Source: Saprospiraceae bacterium (GTDB lineage: Bacteria; Bacteroidota; Bacteroidia; Chitinophagales; Saprospiraceae). From it: 21,190 nucleotides of DNA. The first letter of the stretch is position 1. Every line of letters begins with the position of its first letter. The position numbers and the translations under genes were made by a program. Positions 7,893 to 14,921 of the stretch are shown in pieces. Under the pieces are notes generated by a model, which was given only the letters and a program-made list of their open reading frames with translations, had not been told where the DNA came from and did no database searches. The stretch spans positions 1 through 21,190 of the forward strand of contig JABWAJ010000024.1 in assembly GCA_013361075.1 (NCBI GenBank). Direction: 5' to 3'.

Positions 7893-8468
7893 TTAGTAAG
7901 CTCCCGATCTGAGCCGGCTTAATGTTTCGATGGTAATGCCTAAGTAAGTGGCCAGGTGTTTCAAGGGAACATAATTAAACAGATGCCCCTGTTGGTCACA
8001 AAATTCGTCGTAGCGCTGTCGGGCTGTTTTGATGTACATGGTATTGTTGCGCTCAATGAGCCAGTAGAGGTAATATTGATTGATGAGCCGGCCGAGGCGT
8101 TCCCAGTTTTTATATTGGTCGTAAAGTTCCTGCAAATCTGAAAAGGTAATTTTCCAGGCTTGTATATCCGTGACCGCCTGTACGCCGAACTGTGCGGTCA
8201 GCCGCATCGTAAAAGCACCGTAATCCGTTGCCAGGGTTCCGGGCTGACTAAACCACGTGGTAATTTCCTGCTTTTTATGGTCGAGAAAATAGTGCCGTGC
8301 AATGCCTTCCTGAATAAAATAGAGTGACGTACAAGGCTTGCCCCTGTTTACTAATTTTTCTCCTTTACAGAAATGTGTTTCCGTCAGCCGCTGGCGAAAA
8401 TCGCTCCACTCCGCTTCAGTCGGAGAAATGATGGAGGTAATGAATTGACGAAGGAGTTGGTCGTTCAT
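7893..8468 (-). CDS. Crp/Fnr-family transcriptional regulator
   Basis: A 191-residue protein with a cyclic-nucleotide-binding-like beta-roll (about 25-115; FCKGEKLVNRGKPCTSLYFI and the GIARHYF strand) and a long helix, then a C-terminal helix-turn-helix (about 166-189, VPLKHLATYLGITIETLSRL). This is the short Crp-like type common in Bacteroidota. The phosphate-binding Arg-containing cassette of true cAMP-CRP is not evident, so the ligand is unknown. I chose the ATG at 8468, giving MNDQLLRQF, as in relatives, rather than 11 codons further upstream. The gene lies 63 bp upstream of the discoidin-domain gene in the same direction and is divergent from ettA; the 161-bp divergent region carries a strong palindrome. 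Confidence 0.88.
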   Translation of the reverse strand: MNDQLLRQFITSIISPTEAEWSDFRQRLTETHFCKGEKLVNRGKPCTSLYFIQEGIARHYFLDHKKQEITTWFSQPGTLATDYGAFTMRLTAQFGVQAVTDIQAWKITFSDLQELYDQYKNWERLGRLINQYYLYWLIERNNTMYIKTARQRYDEFCDQQGHLFNYVPLKHLATYLGITIETLSRLRSGAY

Positions 8469-8486
8469 GATCTTGTTTGAATTGCT

Positions 8487-8568
8487 TTTCACGTTTACCA
8501 AAACTTTCAGAAGTAAACGCAGTTCCGGTTTTTCACGTTTACCAAACTTTCAGAAGTTTAGTAAACGT
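8487..8568. repeat. Two direct copies of a palindromic element between crp-like gene and ettA
   Basis: Copy 1 (8487-8519) and copy 2 (8531-8567) both start TTTCACGTTTACCAAA and contain CTTTCAGAAGT. Copy 2 forms a 15-bp stem (8535-8549 with 8554-8568, one C-A mismatch) around the loop TCAG. Copy 1 lacks four bases of one arm and can form only a bulged stem. It could be an operator for a dimeric regulator, or a dispersed palindrome like a REP; the imperfect first copy favours repeat decay. Confidence 0.75.
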
Positions 8569-8629
8569 AGTGCTGGCTAATAAATCGAAAAAAAGGCAGA
8601 TATTTGCCGCTCAAAATTCACTGACAATT

Positions 8630-10306
8630 ATGGCCGGCGAAAAAATCATTTTTTCCATGTCGGGAGTGAGCAAAACCTTTCCTCCCAGCAAACAAGTACT
8701 CAAAAATATTTGGCTTTCCTTTTTCTACGGGGCTAAAATTGGTGTGCTCGGCCTCAACGGCTCCGGAAAATCCACGCTGCTCAAGATTATTGCCGGTTTG
8801 GATAACAATTACCAGGGCAAAATCGAATTCGACGGCACTTACAAAATCGGTTACCTGGCCCAGGAGCCTGTGCTGGATGAAACAAAAACAGTGCGGCAAA
8901 TTGTGGAAGAGGGCGTACAGTCTATCGTTGACATCCTGCGGGAATATGACGAAATCAACCTCAGATTAGCCGAACCCATGGACGATGACGAAATGATGAA
9001 AGTCATTGACCGCCAGAGTGAACTCATGGAACAACTGGACCACCACAACGCCTGGGAGCTCGACCACCGCCTCGAAACGGCCATGGATGCCCTGCGATGC
9101 CCCGAAGGCGATGTGCCCGTCAAAGTGCTTTCGGGTGGCGAACGCCGCCGTGTGGCCCTGTGCCGGTTGCTCCTCAGCAATCCCGACATCCTGCTTTTAG
9201 ACGAACCGACCAACCACCTGGATGCGGAATCCGTAGACTGGCTGGAACAATACCTCCAGAACTTCCCGGGCACCGTTATCGCGGTCACCCACGACCGGTA
9301 TTTCCTCGATAATGTAGCCGGCTGGATACTGGAACTCGACCGTGGCGAAGGCATCCCCTGGCAAGGCAACTATTCATCCTGGCTGGAGCAAAAAGCACTG
9401 CGCTTAGAACAGGAGGAAAAAACAGAATCGAAACGGCGCAAAACGCTGGAACGCGAGTTGGAATGGATCAGGATGGCACCCAAAGCCCGCCAAAGCAAAG
9501 GCAAAGCCCGCCTCAATGCCTATGAAAAATTAGCCGACGAAGACAGCAAGGAAAAAGAAGCCCGCCTCGACCTCATCATACCGCCCGGCCCGCGCCTTGG
9601 CGATGTGGTCATCGAAGCACACAACATCAGCAAAGGTTTTGGCAATCGCCTTTTGTTTGAAAACCTGAGTTTCTCTATCCCGCGCAATGCTGTAGTAGGC
9701 ATTATCGGCCCCAATGGTGTAGGAAAAAGCACCCTGTTCAAAATCATCATGGGCAAAGAACAACCCGATTCAGGGGAAATCATCATCGGCCCTACGGTAA
9801 AAGCGGCGTATGTCGACCAAAGCCACGAAGGTCTGCTGCCGGATAAAACCGTGTATGAAATCGTTTCAGAGGGCAATGACCTGATCACGGTAGGCAACAC
9901 CACCGTCAATGCACGCGCCTACATCAGCAAATTTAATTTTGCCGGCGCCGATCAACAGAAAAAACTCGGTATTCTGTCTGGCGGAGAGCGCAACCGCATC
10001 CACCTCGCCATTACGCTGAAGGAAGGGGGCAATGTGCTGCTCTTAGACGAGCCAACCAACGACATTGACCTCAATACCCTGCGCACCCTGGAAGACGCCC
10101 TTGAAAATTTCGCCGGCTGCGTCCTTGTCATTTCTCACGACCGCTGGTTTATTGACCGCCTGGCGACCCATATTCTTTCTTTTGAAGATGAAGCGGAAGT
10201 CGTCTTTTTTGAAGGCAACTACTCCGATTATGAACGGGCCAAAAAGGAACGCCTCGGCGATGTGAAGCCACACCGACCGAAATTTAAGAATGTGATTAAT
10301 CCGTAA
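8630..10306 (+). CDS. ettA: Energy-dependent translational throttle protein EttA (ABC-F ATPase)
   Basis: A 558-residue soluble twin ABC ATPase of the ABC-F class. EttA binds the ribosomal E site and gates early elongation according to ADP/ATP level. Domain 1 has Walker A GLNGSGKST (41-49), signature LSGGERRR (167-174) and Walker B ILLLDEPTNHLD (187-198). The inter-domain linker (about 243-325) is Lys/Arg/Glu-rich. Domain 2 has Walker A GPNGVGKST (360-368), signature LSGGERNR (449-456) and Walker B LLLDEPTNDID (470-480). No transmembrane segments. The length matches E. coli EttA (about 555). I start at the ATG at 8630 (MAGEKIIFSMSGVSK); the open frame continues 51 codons upstream through the palindromic repeats, which is not plausible coding sequence. 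The gene stands alone and is convergent with the ATPase-nuclease gene. Confidence 0.96.
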   Translation: MAGEKIIFSMSGVSKTFPPSKQVLKNIWLSFFYGAKIGVLGLNGSGKSTLLKIIAGLDNNYQGKIEFDGTYKIGYLAQEPVLDETKTVRQIVEEGVQSIVDILREYDEINLRLAEPMDDDEMMKVIDRQSELMEQLDHHNAWELDHRLETAMDALRCPEGDVPVKVLSGGERRRVALCRLLLSNPDILLLDEPTNHLDAESVDWLEQYLQNFPGTVIAVTHDRYFLDNVAGWILELDRGEGIPWQGNYSSWLEQKALRLEQEEKTESKRRKTLERELEWIRMAPKARQSKGKARLNAYEKLADEDSKEKEARLDLIIPPGPRLGDVVIEAHNISKGFGNRLLFENLSFSIPRNAVVGIIGPNGVGKSTLFKIIMGKEQPDSGEIIIGPTVKAAYVDQSHEGLLPDKTVYEIVSEGNDLITVGNTTVNARAYISKFNFAGADQQKKLGILSGGERNRIHLAITLKEGGNVLLLDEPTNDIDLNTLRTLEDALENFAGCVLVISHDRWFIDRLATHILSFEDEAEVVFFEGNYSDYERAKKERLGDVKPHRPKFKNVINP

Positions 10307-10361
10307 AGGGCAAGGGGCAAGAGGCAAAGCCTGTCCCGGCAACGGGAGGGCAAGGGGCAAG
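10307..10361. repeat. GGGCAAG direct repeat in a convergent intergenic gap
   Basis: AGGGCAAGGGGCAAG occurs at 10307-10321, directly after the ettA stop codon, and again at 10347-10361. Between them is a small hairpin, TCCCG-GCAA-CGGGA (10334-10347), with a GNRA-type loop. There is no T-run, so it is not a standard terminator, although both converging genes end here. Confidence 0.7.
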
Positions 10362-10389
10362 ACCCCAATCTGACTGATGCTTTAATGGT

Positions 10390-11958
10390 TCAAACCCATA
10401 TAGCAAAAATTTCTTTTCCCTGATGTTCAATTGTTTGCTGCGTTTGAGCTTTCTCTTTCCGGTCATCGAAAATAACTAAATAGCCTTTAGTTTGGTATTG
10501 CCGGTCTAAGTAATCAGCCAATTGAGTAAGGCCTTCCTGGTGCGCAGCCTCGCCGTACCAGCGTTTGAGTTCGACGATATATTTGTGTTGAAGGTAGGTG
10601 ATCACCACATCTAAGCGGCGCTCCTGCGAGATTTGGACTTCTTTAAAATCGTAGCCTTTTCCATTGATAATGGGTTTAACGAACGCCAGAAAAACCAGTC
10701 GCCAGTGCCGCTCCAGGAAATCCTGATCTTTGACGCTGTATTGTTCGTTCAGAAACTGCTGAAACTTGAGCAGGATTTTTTGTACATCTAATTGATTGCC
10801 GGGCAGGACAAACTGGTTTTCAAAATTGTATGCATCCGTTTTCATTTTAACTTCGAGATTGGAAGTCATGAAGTCGTAAATCAATTGCTCATAAATACGA
10901 TTGTGAATCCGCACATTGCCGTTCCGCTTAAAAATGCCATACAACACCCCTTGATGAATGGTCGCATTGTACTGATTGAACGCAATGGCAGCCCCGTCAA
11001 TGACAATTCGAAAAACCAGGTCGTATAAGTCCTGATTATTTTCCAGATTTTTGATGAGGCTGTCAAAATTGGTGTTGTTTTCCCGGAGCAGGAGCCGAAC
11101 TGCCTCTTCCACGTCATCAGGCGTCCAGCAGTCTTGAACAGGGCGTTGGGGTAAAATTTTTTCTGCGATATTTTTACACAATTTGCTCACCAAAAACGGG
11201 TAGCCCGAAGTATGGTACCAGAGTTTTTCAGCAATGGCCGAAATGTCCATATTTACCCCTTCAGCGCTACAATAATCAACCAGCATTGGTACAATTTCCG
11301 CAGGGTTGAAGCTCATTTCCACTTCAAAATCAGCTGCAATGTTCCAGGGACTGTTATACGGAGCGGCTTCGGAGTCGCGAAGTTTGTATTTCAAAGATTT
11401 AATGTCATGAACACCGGCAAGTACAACGCTGTAAAAAGTGGCGTGCTGAGGCTGCATGCGGGCTAAAAACTTGGTACGCAACATCCCGAGGAATTTCAGA
11501 AAAGGGAGGTAATTGCTGCTCGCGTCTACTTCGTCAACAAGTAATACAACGGATCGTTCTGCTTTGTGAATCAACGCTGTGATAAGTTCTGAAAGGGAGT
11601 CCATATCCTCGATAGCTCCGGATTTTTCTTTCAGAAACGCAGCGAGGTCTGGCGATTGCGGCTTCAGCGCATTAATCAACTGGCGAATGAATATCTGTGC
11701 AAATGCTTCATCCGATTCGTGCCATTTGTCATCAATCCCTTGAAAATTAAGGGAAATAGGCAAATAGGATGTTGATTGTTTGAGTCTTTCACTGAGGCCG
11801 TATAGGGTAGTGGTTTTGCCATATTGCCGGGGCCGGTTGATGGTGAAATAGGCACCTTGCTCTACCAATGCCATAACATGGTTCAATTTTTGGGAATTAT
11901 CCATCATGTAGTGCAATTGCGGATAACAGACGCCCGTGATATTGAACGTTTTTTTCAT
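10390..11958 (-). CDS. AAA-like ATPase fused to a PD-(D/E)XK nuclease domain
   Basis: A 522-residue protein. The N-terminal P-loop ATPase has a divergent Walker A NRPRQYGKTT (41-50) and Walker B SVVLLVDEVD (136-145). A C-terminal PD-(D/E)XK fold is seen as RRLDVVI (Asp450) and YIVELKRW (Glu463, Lys465). This matches the AAA-ATPase-like plus PDDEXK architecture that is very frequent in Bacteroidota, whose biological role is unsettled. Proposed links to DNA repair or defence are not proven. I start at the ATG at 11958 (MKKTFNITGV); a longer frame of 67 codons overlaps the upstream oxidoreductase gene and looks non-coding. It is the last gene of the minus-strand run, 40 bp after the FrnE-like gene. 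No signal peptide or membrane segments. Confidence 0.85.
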   Translation of the reverse strand: MKKTFNITGVCYPQLHYMMDNSQKLNHVMALVEQGAYFTINRPRQYGKTTTLYGLSERLKQSTSYLPISLNFQGIDDKWHESDEAFAQIFIRQLINALKPQSPDLAAFLKEKSGAIEDMDSLSELITALIHKAERSVVLLVDEVDASSNYLPFLKFLGMLRTKFLARMQPQHATFYSVVLAGVHDIKSLKYKLRDSEAAPYNSPWNIAADFEVEMSFNPAEIVPMLVDYCSAEGVNMDISAIAEKLWYHTSGYPFLVSKLCKNIAEKILPQRPVQDCWTPDDVEEAVRLLLRENNTNFDSLIKNLENNQDLYDLVFRIVIDGAAIAFNQYNATIHQGVLYGIFKRNGNVRIHNRIYEQLIYDFMTSNLEVKMKTDAYNFENQFVLPGNQLDVQKILLKFQQFLNEQYSVKDQDFLERHWRLVFLAFVKPIINGKGYDFKEVQISQERRLDVVITYLQHKYIVELKRWYGEAAHQEGLTQLADYLDRQYQTKGYLVIFDDRKEKAQTQQTIEHQGKEIFAIWV

Positions 11959-11998
11959 GGCGGTTTGATTCTGAGACAAAGATAGGATATTATTATTT

Positions 11999-12790
11999 CT
12001 AAGGCCTCCGCTGGCGCGAAGCTGTACCTGAGTTGGTCTCTTCCCATACCTTCTCCAATACCTGCAAAAACAACGCACTCCGCTGAGCCCCTGAAACCGT
12101 ATACTTGTCTTCAAAAACAAAAAACGGAACGCCGGAGACACCCACCTGGCGTGATTCATAAATATCGGTTTGGACGTCTTCCGCGTAGTCGTTGACGGAT
12201 AAAACCCGGGCTACTTCTCCCGGATCGAGGCCAATTTCCGTACCCAACTGAATTAAGGTCTCATGGTCAGCCGTGTTTTTACCCTCGACGAAGTAAGCAG
12301 CAAACAAGCGCTCTTCTGCTTCGTCCTGTTTGCCGTACTTTTTGGCTAAGTGGGAAAAGCGGTGCGCATCGAAAGAATTGGCCACCACTGCTTTGTCAAA
12401 ATGATACGTTAAACCGACTTCTCTGGCCATGTTGACCACGTAGGCCATGGACTGCTCGGTTTGCTCCGGCGACCAGCCTTTTTTTTCAGCCAGCGATTGT
12501 TTGACGCTTTTGCCCGGATCGGTTTTCAGACCGGGATCGAGCTGAAAACTCTTCCAGACAACTTCCACCTGATCGCGGTGGGGGAATTGTTCCAAAGCGG
12601 CTTCGAGTCTTCTTTTTCCAATATAACAAAATGGACACATGACGTCCGACCAGATTTCTACTTTCATTTTTGTACTCGCTTTTGCTGCTATGGCTGAATG
12701 GTTTTCCACAGCGGTTTGACTTGCCCCGACGGAGCAATTGTAAAACATACTCACAAGAAGCAGGATGGATTTGAATACGATTTTTTGCAT
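11999..12790 (-). CDS. DsbA/FrnE-family dithiol oxidoreductase with N-terminal export signal
   Basis: A 263-residue thioredoxin-fold protein of the DsbA/FrnE type. The active-site motif is CPFC (52-55) within SDVMCPFCYIGKRRLE, and the cis-Pro loop is GVSGVPFF (Pro222). FrnE-like proteins usually begin at the MKVEIWSDV segment and are cytoplasmic. Here 41 residues precede it: a signal peptide-like stretch (MQKIVFKSILLLVSMFY, ending near VGAS) and an Ala/Ser-rich linker. The upstream start at 12790 is supported by AAGGAG (12802-12807) 11 bases before it. However, Met42 is preceded by TACAAAA, also a plausible Bacteroidota start, so a cytoplasmic short form cannot be excluded. The gene follows mtnC by 89 bp and precedes the ATPase-nuclease. 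Its partner proteins are unknown; a periplasmic thiol-oxidising or isomerising role is inferred. Confidence 0.87.
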   Translation of the reverse strand: MQKIVFKSILLLVSMFYNCSVGASQTAVENHSAIAAKASTKMKVEIWSDVMCPFCYIGKRRLEAALEQFPHRDQVEVVWKSFQLDPGLKTDPGKSVKQSLAEKKGWSPEQTEQSMAYVVNMAREVGLTYHFDKAVVANSFDAHRFSHLAKKYGKQDEAEERLFAAYFVEGKNTADHETLIQLGTEIGLDPGEVARVLSVNDYAEDVQTDIYESRQVGVSGVPFFVFEDKYTVSGAQRSALFLQVLEKVWEETNSGTASRQRRP

Positions 12791-12879
12791 AACCTGTCTA
12801 TCTCCTTTCGAATCTGTTGCAAAAGAAAACAGCTAAGAGAAAAAATAGTTTGAAAGGCAGATTGCTCCAATAAGGAAGG

Positions 12880-13575
12880 TCAGCTTGGCAAAATAATTGC
12901 TGAAAAATCCTTCACAACTGGATGACGGGAGCTTTCGGCAGTACCCGGACGCACCACCTGAGTTGTATGCATACCTGCAGTAGCTGCTGCATCTAACTCT
13001 TCGGCGACGTCTGATAGAAAAAGAATTGTATTGGGCAATAATTGAAGGAATTCTGCAATATTTTGGTAAGAACCCACATCCCGTTTTGGCCCCACACCTG
13101 TATCGAAGTAATTGGAAAAACAAGGTGTCAAATCGCCAAAAATAGCGTGCTTGAACAAAAGATGCTGGGCTTCGGCAGAGCCGGAGGAATAAATACCCAA
13201 CTGCATCCCCAGGGCTTTCCAACGGGTCAGGGCAGGAGGGACATCTTCGTACACATGCCCTTTTAATGCGCCCTTTTCATAGCCATCGCGCCAGGCAACG
13301 CCCTGAATAGCTTTTAGCGCCGGATGCTTCCGATCAGCTGTTGTCCAGGCGACCAACTGATCGGCAAGTTCTTCTAAAGTAAGGACGACGCCTGCTTCTT
13401 CCCAAAGCGTATTTTGCACTAAGCGCAACGGCTCGGCAACAGACAATAAGGAAGCACGATCCTGCAAAAAACCATGAATCCTGGTCTTAAAATAAGGAAA
13501 AAGTGTGTCGTAAACGAAAGCAACGGACGTAGTTGTGCCTTCGATATCCATCAGGATGTACGATCCTTTAAACAT
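12880..13575 (-). CDS. mtnC: Enolase-phosphatase E1, methionine salvage (MtnC)
   Basis: A 231-residue HAD-superfamily enzyme. MtnC converts 2,3-diketo-5-methylthiopentyl-1-phosphate first by enolisation, then by dephosphorylation, to the acireductone used by MtnD. HAD motif I is the E1-specific MDIEGTTTSVAFV (Asp10, Glu12). Motif II is IYSSGSAEAQ (Ser130-131), motif III GPKRDVGSY (Lys164), and motif IV FLSDVAEE (Asp189). Length fits bacterial MtnC (about 225-230). The chosen ATG at 13575 overlaps the end of mtnD by 8 bases, implying translational coupling; the longer frame would extend 25 further codons into mtnD. Confidence 0.95.
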   Translation of the reverse strand: MFKGSYILMDIEGTTTSVAFVYDTLFPYFKTRIHGFLQDRASLLSVAEPLRLVQNTLWEEAGVVLTLEELADQLVAWTTADRKHPALKAIQGVAWRDGYEKGALKGHVYEDVPPALTRWKALGMQLGIYSSGSAEAQHLLFKHAIFGDLTPCFSNYFDTGVGPKRDVGSYQNIAEFLQLLPNTILFLSDVAEELDAAATAGMHTTQVVRPGTAESSRHPVVKDFSAIILPS

Positions 13576-14113
13576 CAGCGACGGCGGGTTGATAAATCCG
13601 ATCAATGCCTGATTCTGTATAATGCGGAACCCAACCCGACTGATCAACAAACATCCGAATTGTCTTTACAAAAGGATCGCTTTGTCCGGCATCAAACCAA
13701 TGGCGGGTATGGGCAGGCACGGCAATGAGATCGCCTGCTTCACACAAAACATTAAAAACTGGGTCGCTCCCATTGTCCAAATTAAACCAAAAATAACCTT
13801 TACCCGCCACAAAAAAACGAACTTCATCTTCTGTATGCCGGTGTTCGCTGAGGAATTTATTGCGCAAAGCTTCATAATCCGGCGTCGTGGCATTGATGTT
13901 GATTACATCGGCAGTCTGGTAGCCGTTTTTTTGCATAAACGGCTGCAACACATGCGCATAAGCATTCAATACCGTGTCCTGATCTGCATTTTCCGAAAGG
14001 TTTTCTTTTGCCTCCCACTGATCGAACCAAATGCCGCGCGTATTCAGAAAGGTGCGGATTTCAGCGACATCGGCAGTGCTGAATTGTTGATCGGGTATGT
14101 TAAGAACGGCCAT
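13568..14113 (-). CDS. mtnD: Acireductone dioxygenase (MtnD/ARD)
   Basis: A 181-residue cupin. ARD cleaves the acireductone from MtnC with O2. The Fe form gives the methionine precursor 2-oxo-4-methylthiobutanoate plus formate; the Ni form gives an off-pathway product with CO. The metal ligands are visible: His91, His93 and Glu97 in SEHRHTEDEVRFFVAG, and His138 in PAHTRHWFD. Metal identity cannot be read from sequence. I use the ATG at 14113 (MAVLNIPDQQ); a TTG seven codons upstream is possible. It sits 77 bp after mtnB and overlaps mtnC, so the three genes form one tight salvage module. Confidence 0.96.
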   Translation of the reverse strand: MAVLNIPDQQFSTADVAEIRTFLNTRGIWFDQWEAKENLSENADQDTVLNAYAHVLQPFMQKNGYQTADVININATTPDYEALRNKFLSEHRHTEDEVRFFVAGKGYFWFNLDNGSDPVFNVLCEAGDLIAVPAHTRHWFDAGQSDPFVKTIRMFVDQSGWVPHYTESGIDRIYQPAVADV

Positions 14114-14190
14114 TTGAAAAAATTTATCTGACAAAATTCGCGCATTTCAATCCATCTCCACTGCTTATCGGGTTAATTCTACATTAAGAA

Positions 14191-14889
14191 TCAACGCCTG
14201 CTTTCGATCTGGTTCAGGCATTCAAAAAGAAATTCAAAGCTTTCAATGTGTCGTTTGGCTTCGGCGATGCTGTTCCCCCAGGCGTAGAGACCATGGCCGG
14301 CCAACAAAAAACCGGGCGTGTTGGGATATTCTTCCAAACGGGTTTTAACTTTTTTACTCAGGGAAGCAATATCCTGCTCGTTTTCAAAAACAGGAATCCA
14401 AACCTCCGCCAAGTGGGTGGTAATTCCCTGAAGTCCTTTCAACAGTTCGAACCCAGTTATTTTTACGGCCTTCTCTTCCCGATGTATCCAGGAATATACC
14501 GTGTTCGCTACCGAGTGCGTATGCAATATTGCGTTTACTTCTGGTTGTTCATAAAGCAAGGTATGCAGCAGCGTTTCTGCAGATGGTCGCAAGTGCCGGT
14601 AAGCTTCAAGGGGTTGGCCCTTCGCATCAATGACCATAAAATCCTCTACTTTAAAAGCGCCTTTATCTACGCCGGATCGCGAAATCGTGTACGTATCCGA
14701 TTCAGGAAGGGGGTTCCGGAAAGAATAATTGGTGCTGGTGGCCGGCGCCCAGCCTTTGGCATGAAACCAATGGATAACAGCTAAGAGTTCTTGCTGAAGA
14801 GACTGAGTCACGGGAAGCACATTTTTCGTCAAATTTATTTTATTCTCGTCATTTAAATCAATTTTTTGCACCCATAGTGAGGGCGTCAT
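14191..14889 (-). CDS. mtnB: Methylthioribulose-1-phosphate dehydratase (MtnB)
   Basis: A class II aldolase-fold enzyme that dehydrates methylthioribulose-1-phosphate to the diketone used by MtnC. Counting from the ATG at 14889 (232 residues), zinc ligands are His123 and His125 (ILHTHSVANTV) and His199 (LLAGHGLYAWG), and the catalytic acid is Glu148 (GFELLKGL). The start is uncertain. The ATG lies inside a hairpin (14877-14907), and the first 25 or so residues do not look like the family. A GTG at 14820 would give 209 residues, the length of B. subtilis MtnB, and lies just after a promoter-like TAAATTTG (14830-14837). The gene follows the TonB receptor by 32 bp. Other salvage steps (MtnN/MtnK/MtnA, transaminase) are not in this window. 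Confidence 0.93.
   Translation of the reverse strand: MTPSLWVQKIDLNDENKINLTKNVLPVTQSLQQELLAVIHWFHAKGWAPATSTNYSFRNPLPESDTYTISRSGVDKGAFKVEDFMVIDAKGQPLEAYRHLRPSAETLLHTLLYEQPEVNAILHTHSVANTVYSWIHREEKAVKITGFELLKGLQGITTHLAEVWIPVFENEQDIASLSKKVKTRLEEYPNTPGFLLAGHGLYAWGNSIAEAKRHIESFEFLFECLNQIESRR
14830..14861 (-). promoter_or_regulatory. Bacteroidota-type promoter candidate for mtnB
   Basis: On the minus strand TTG (14861-14859) is followed after 21 bases by TAAATTTG (14837-14830). This matches the TTG-N17-23-TAnnTTTG consensus of this phylum. If real, mtnB-mtnD-mtnC has its own promoter and its start must lie at or below 14820. The surroundings are AT-rich, so a chance match is possible. Confidence 0.4.
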
Positions 14890-14907
14890 TTGGAATGACA
14901 CCCTCAC
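14877..14907 (-). terminator. Strong stem-loop between the TonB receptor gene and mtnB
   Basis: A 14-bp stem (14877-14890 with 14894-14907; a G-U wobble in the minus-strand RNA) has a 3-base loop. It begins 14 bases after the receptor stop codon. No T-run follows on the minus strand, so it may be a 3'-end processing stem, a stop/readthrough element lowering mtn expression, or a dispersed palindrome. The ATG at 14889 often taken as mtnB start lies in its 3' arm. Confidence 0.6.
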
Positions 14908-14921
14908 TTGGCACCTATAAA

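Noticed and set aside
6921..7922. Long plus-strand ORF opposite the discoidin-protein gene
   Set aside because: No recognisable motif, and the opposite strand has signal peptide, discoidin and T9SS domains in a continuous frame; it is an antisense shadow.
8477..8629. 51-codon extension of EttA
   Set aside because: It runs through the two palindromic repeats; EttA homologues begin at MAGEKII-like sequence.
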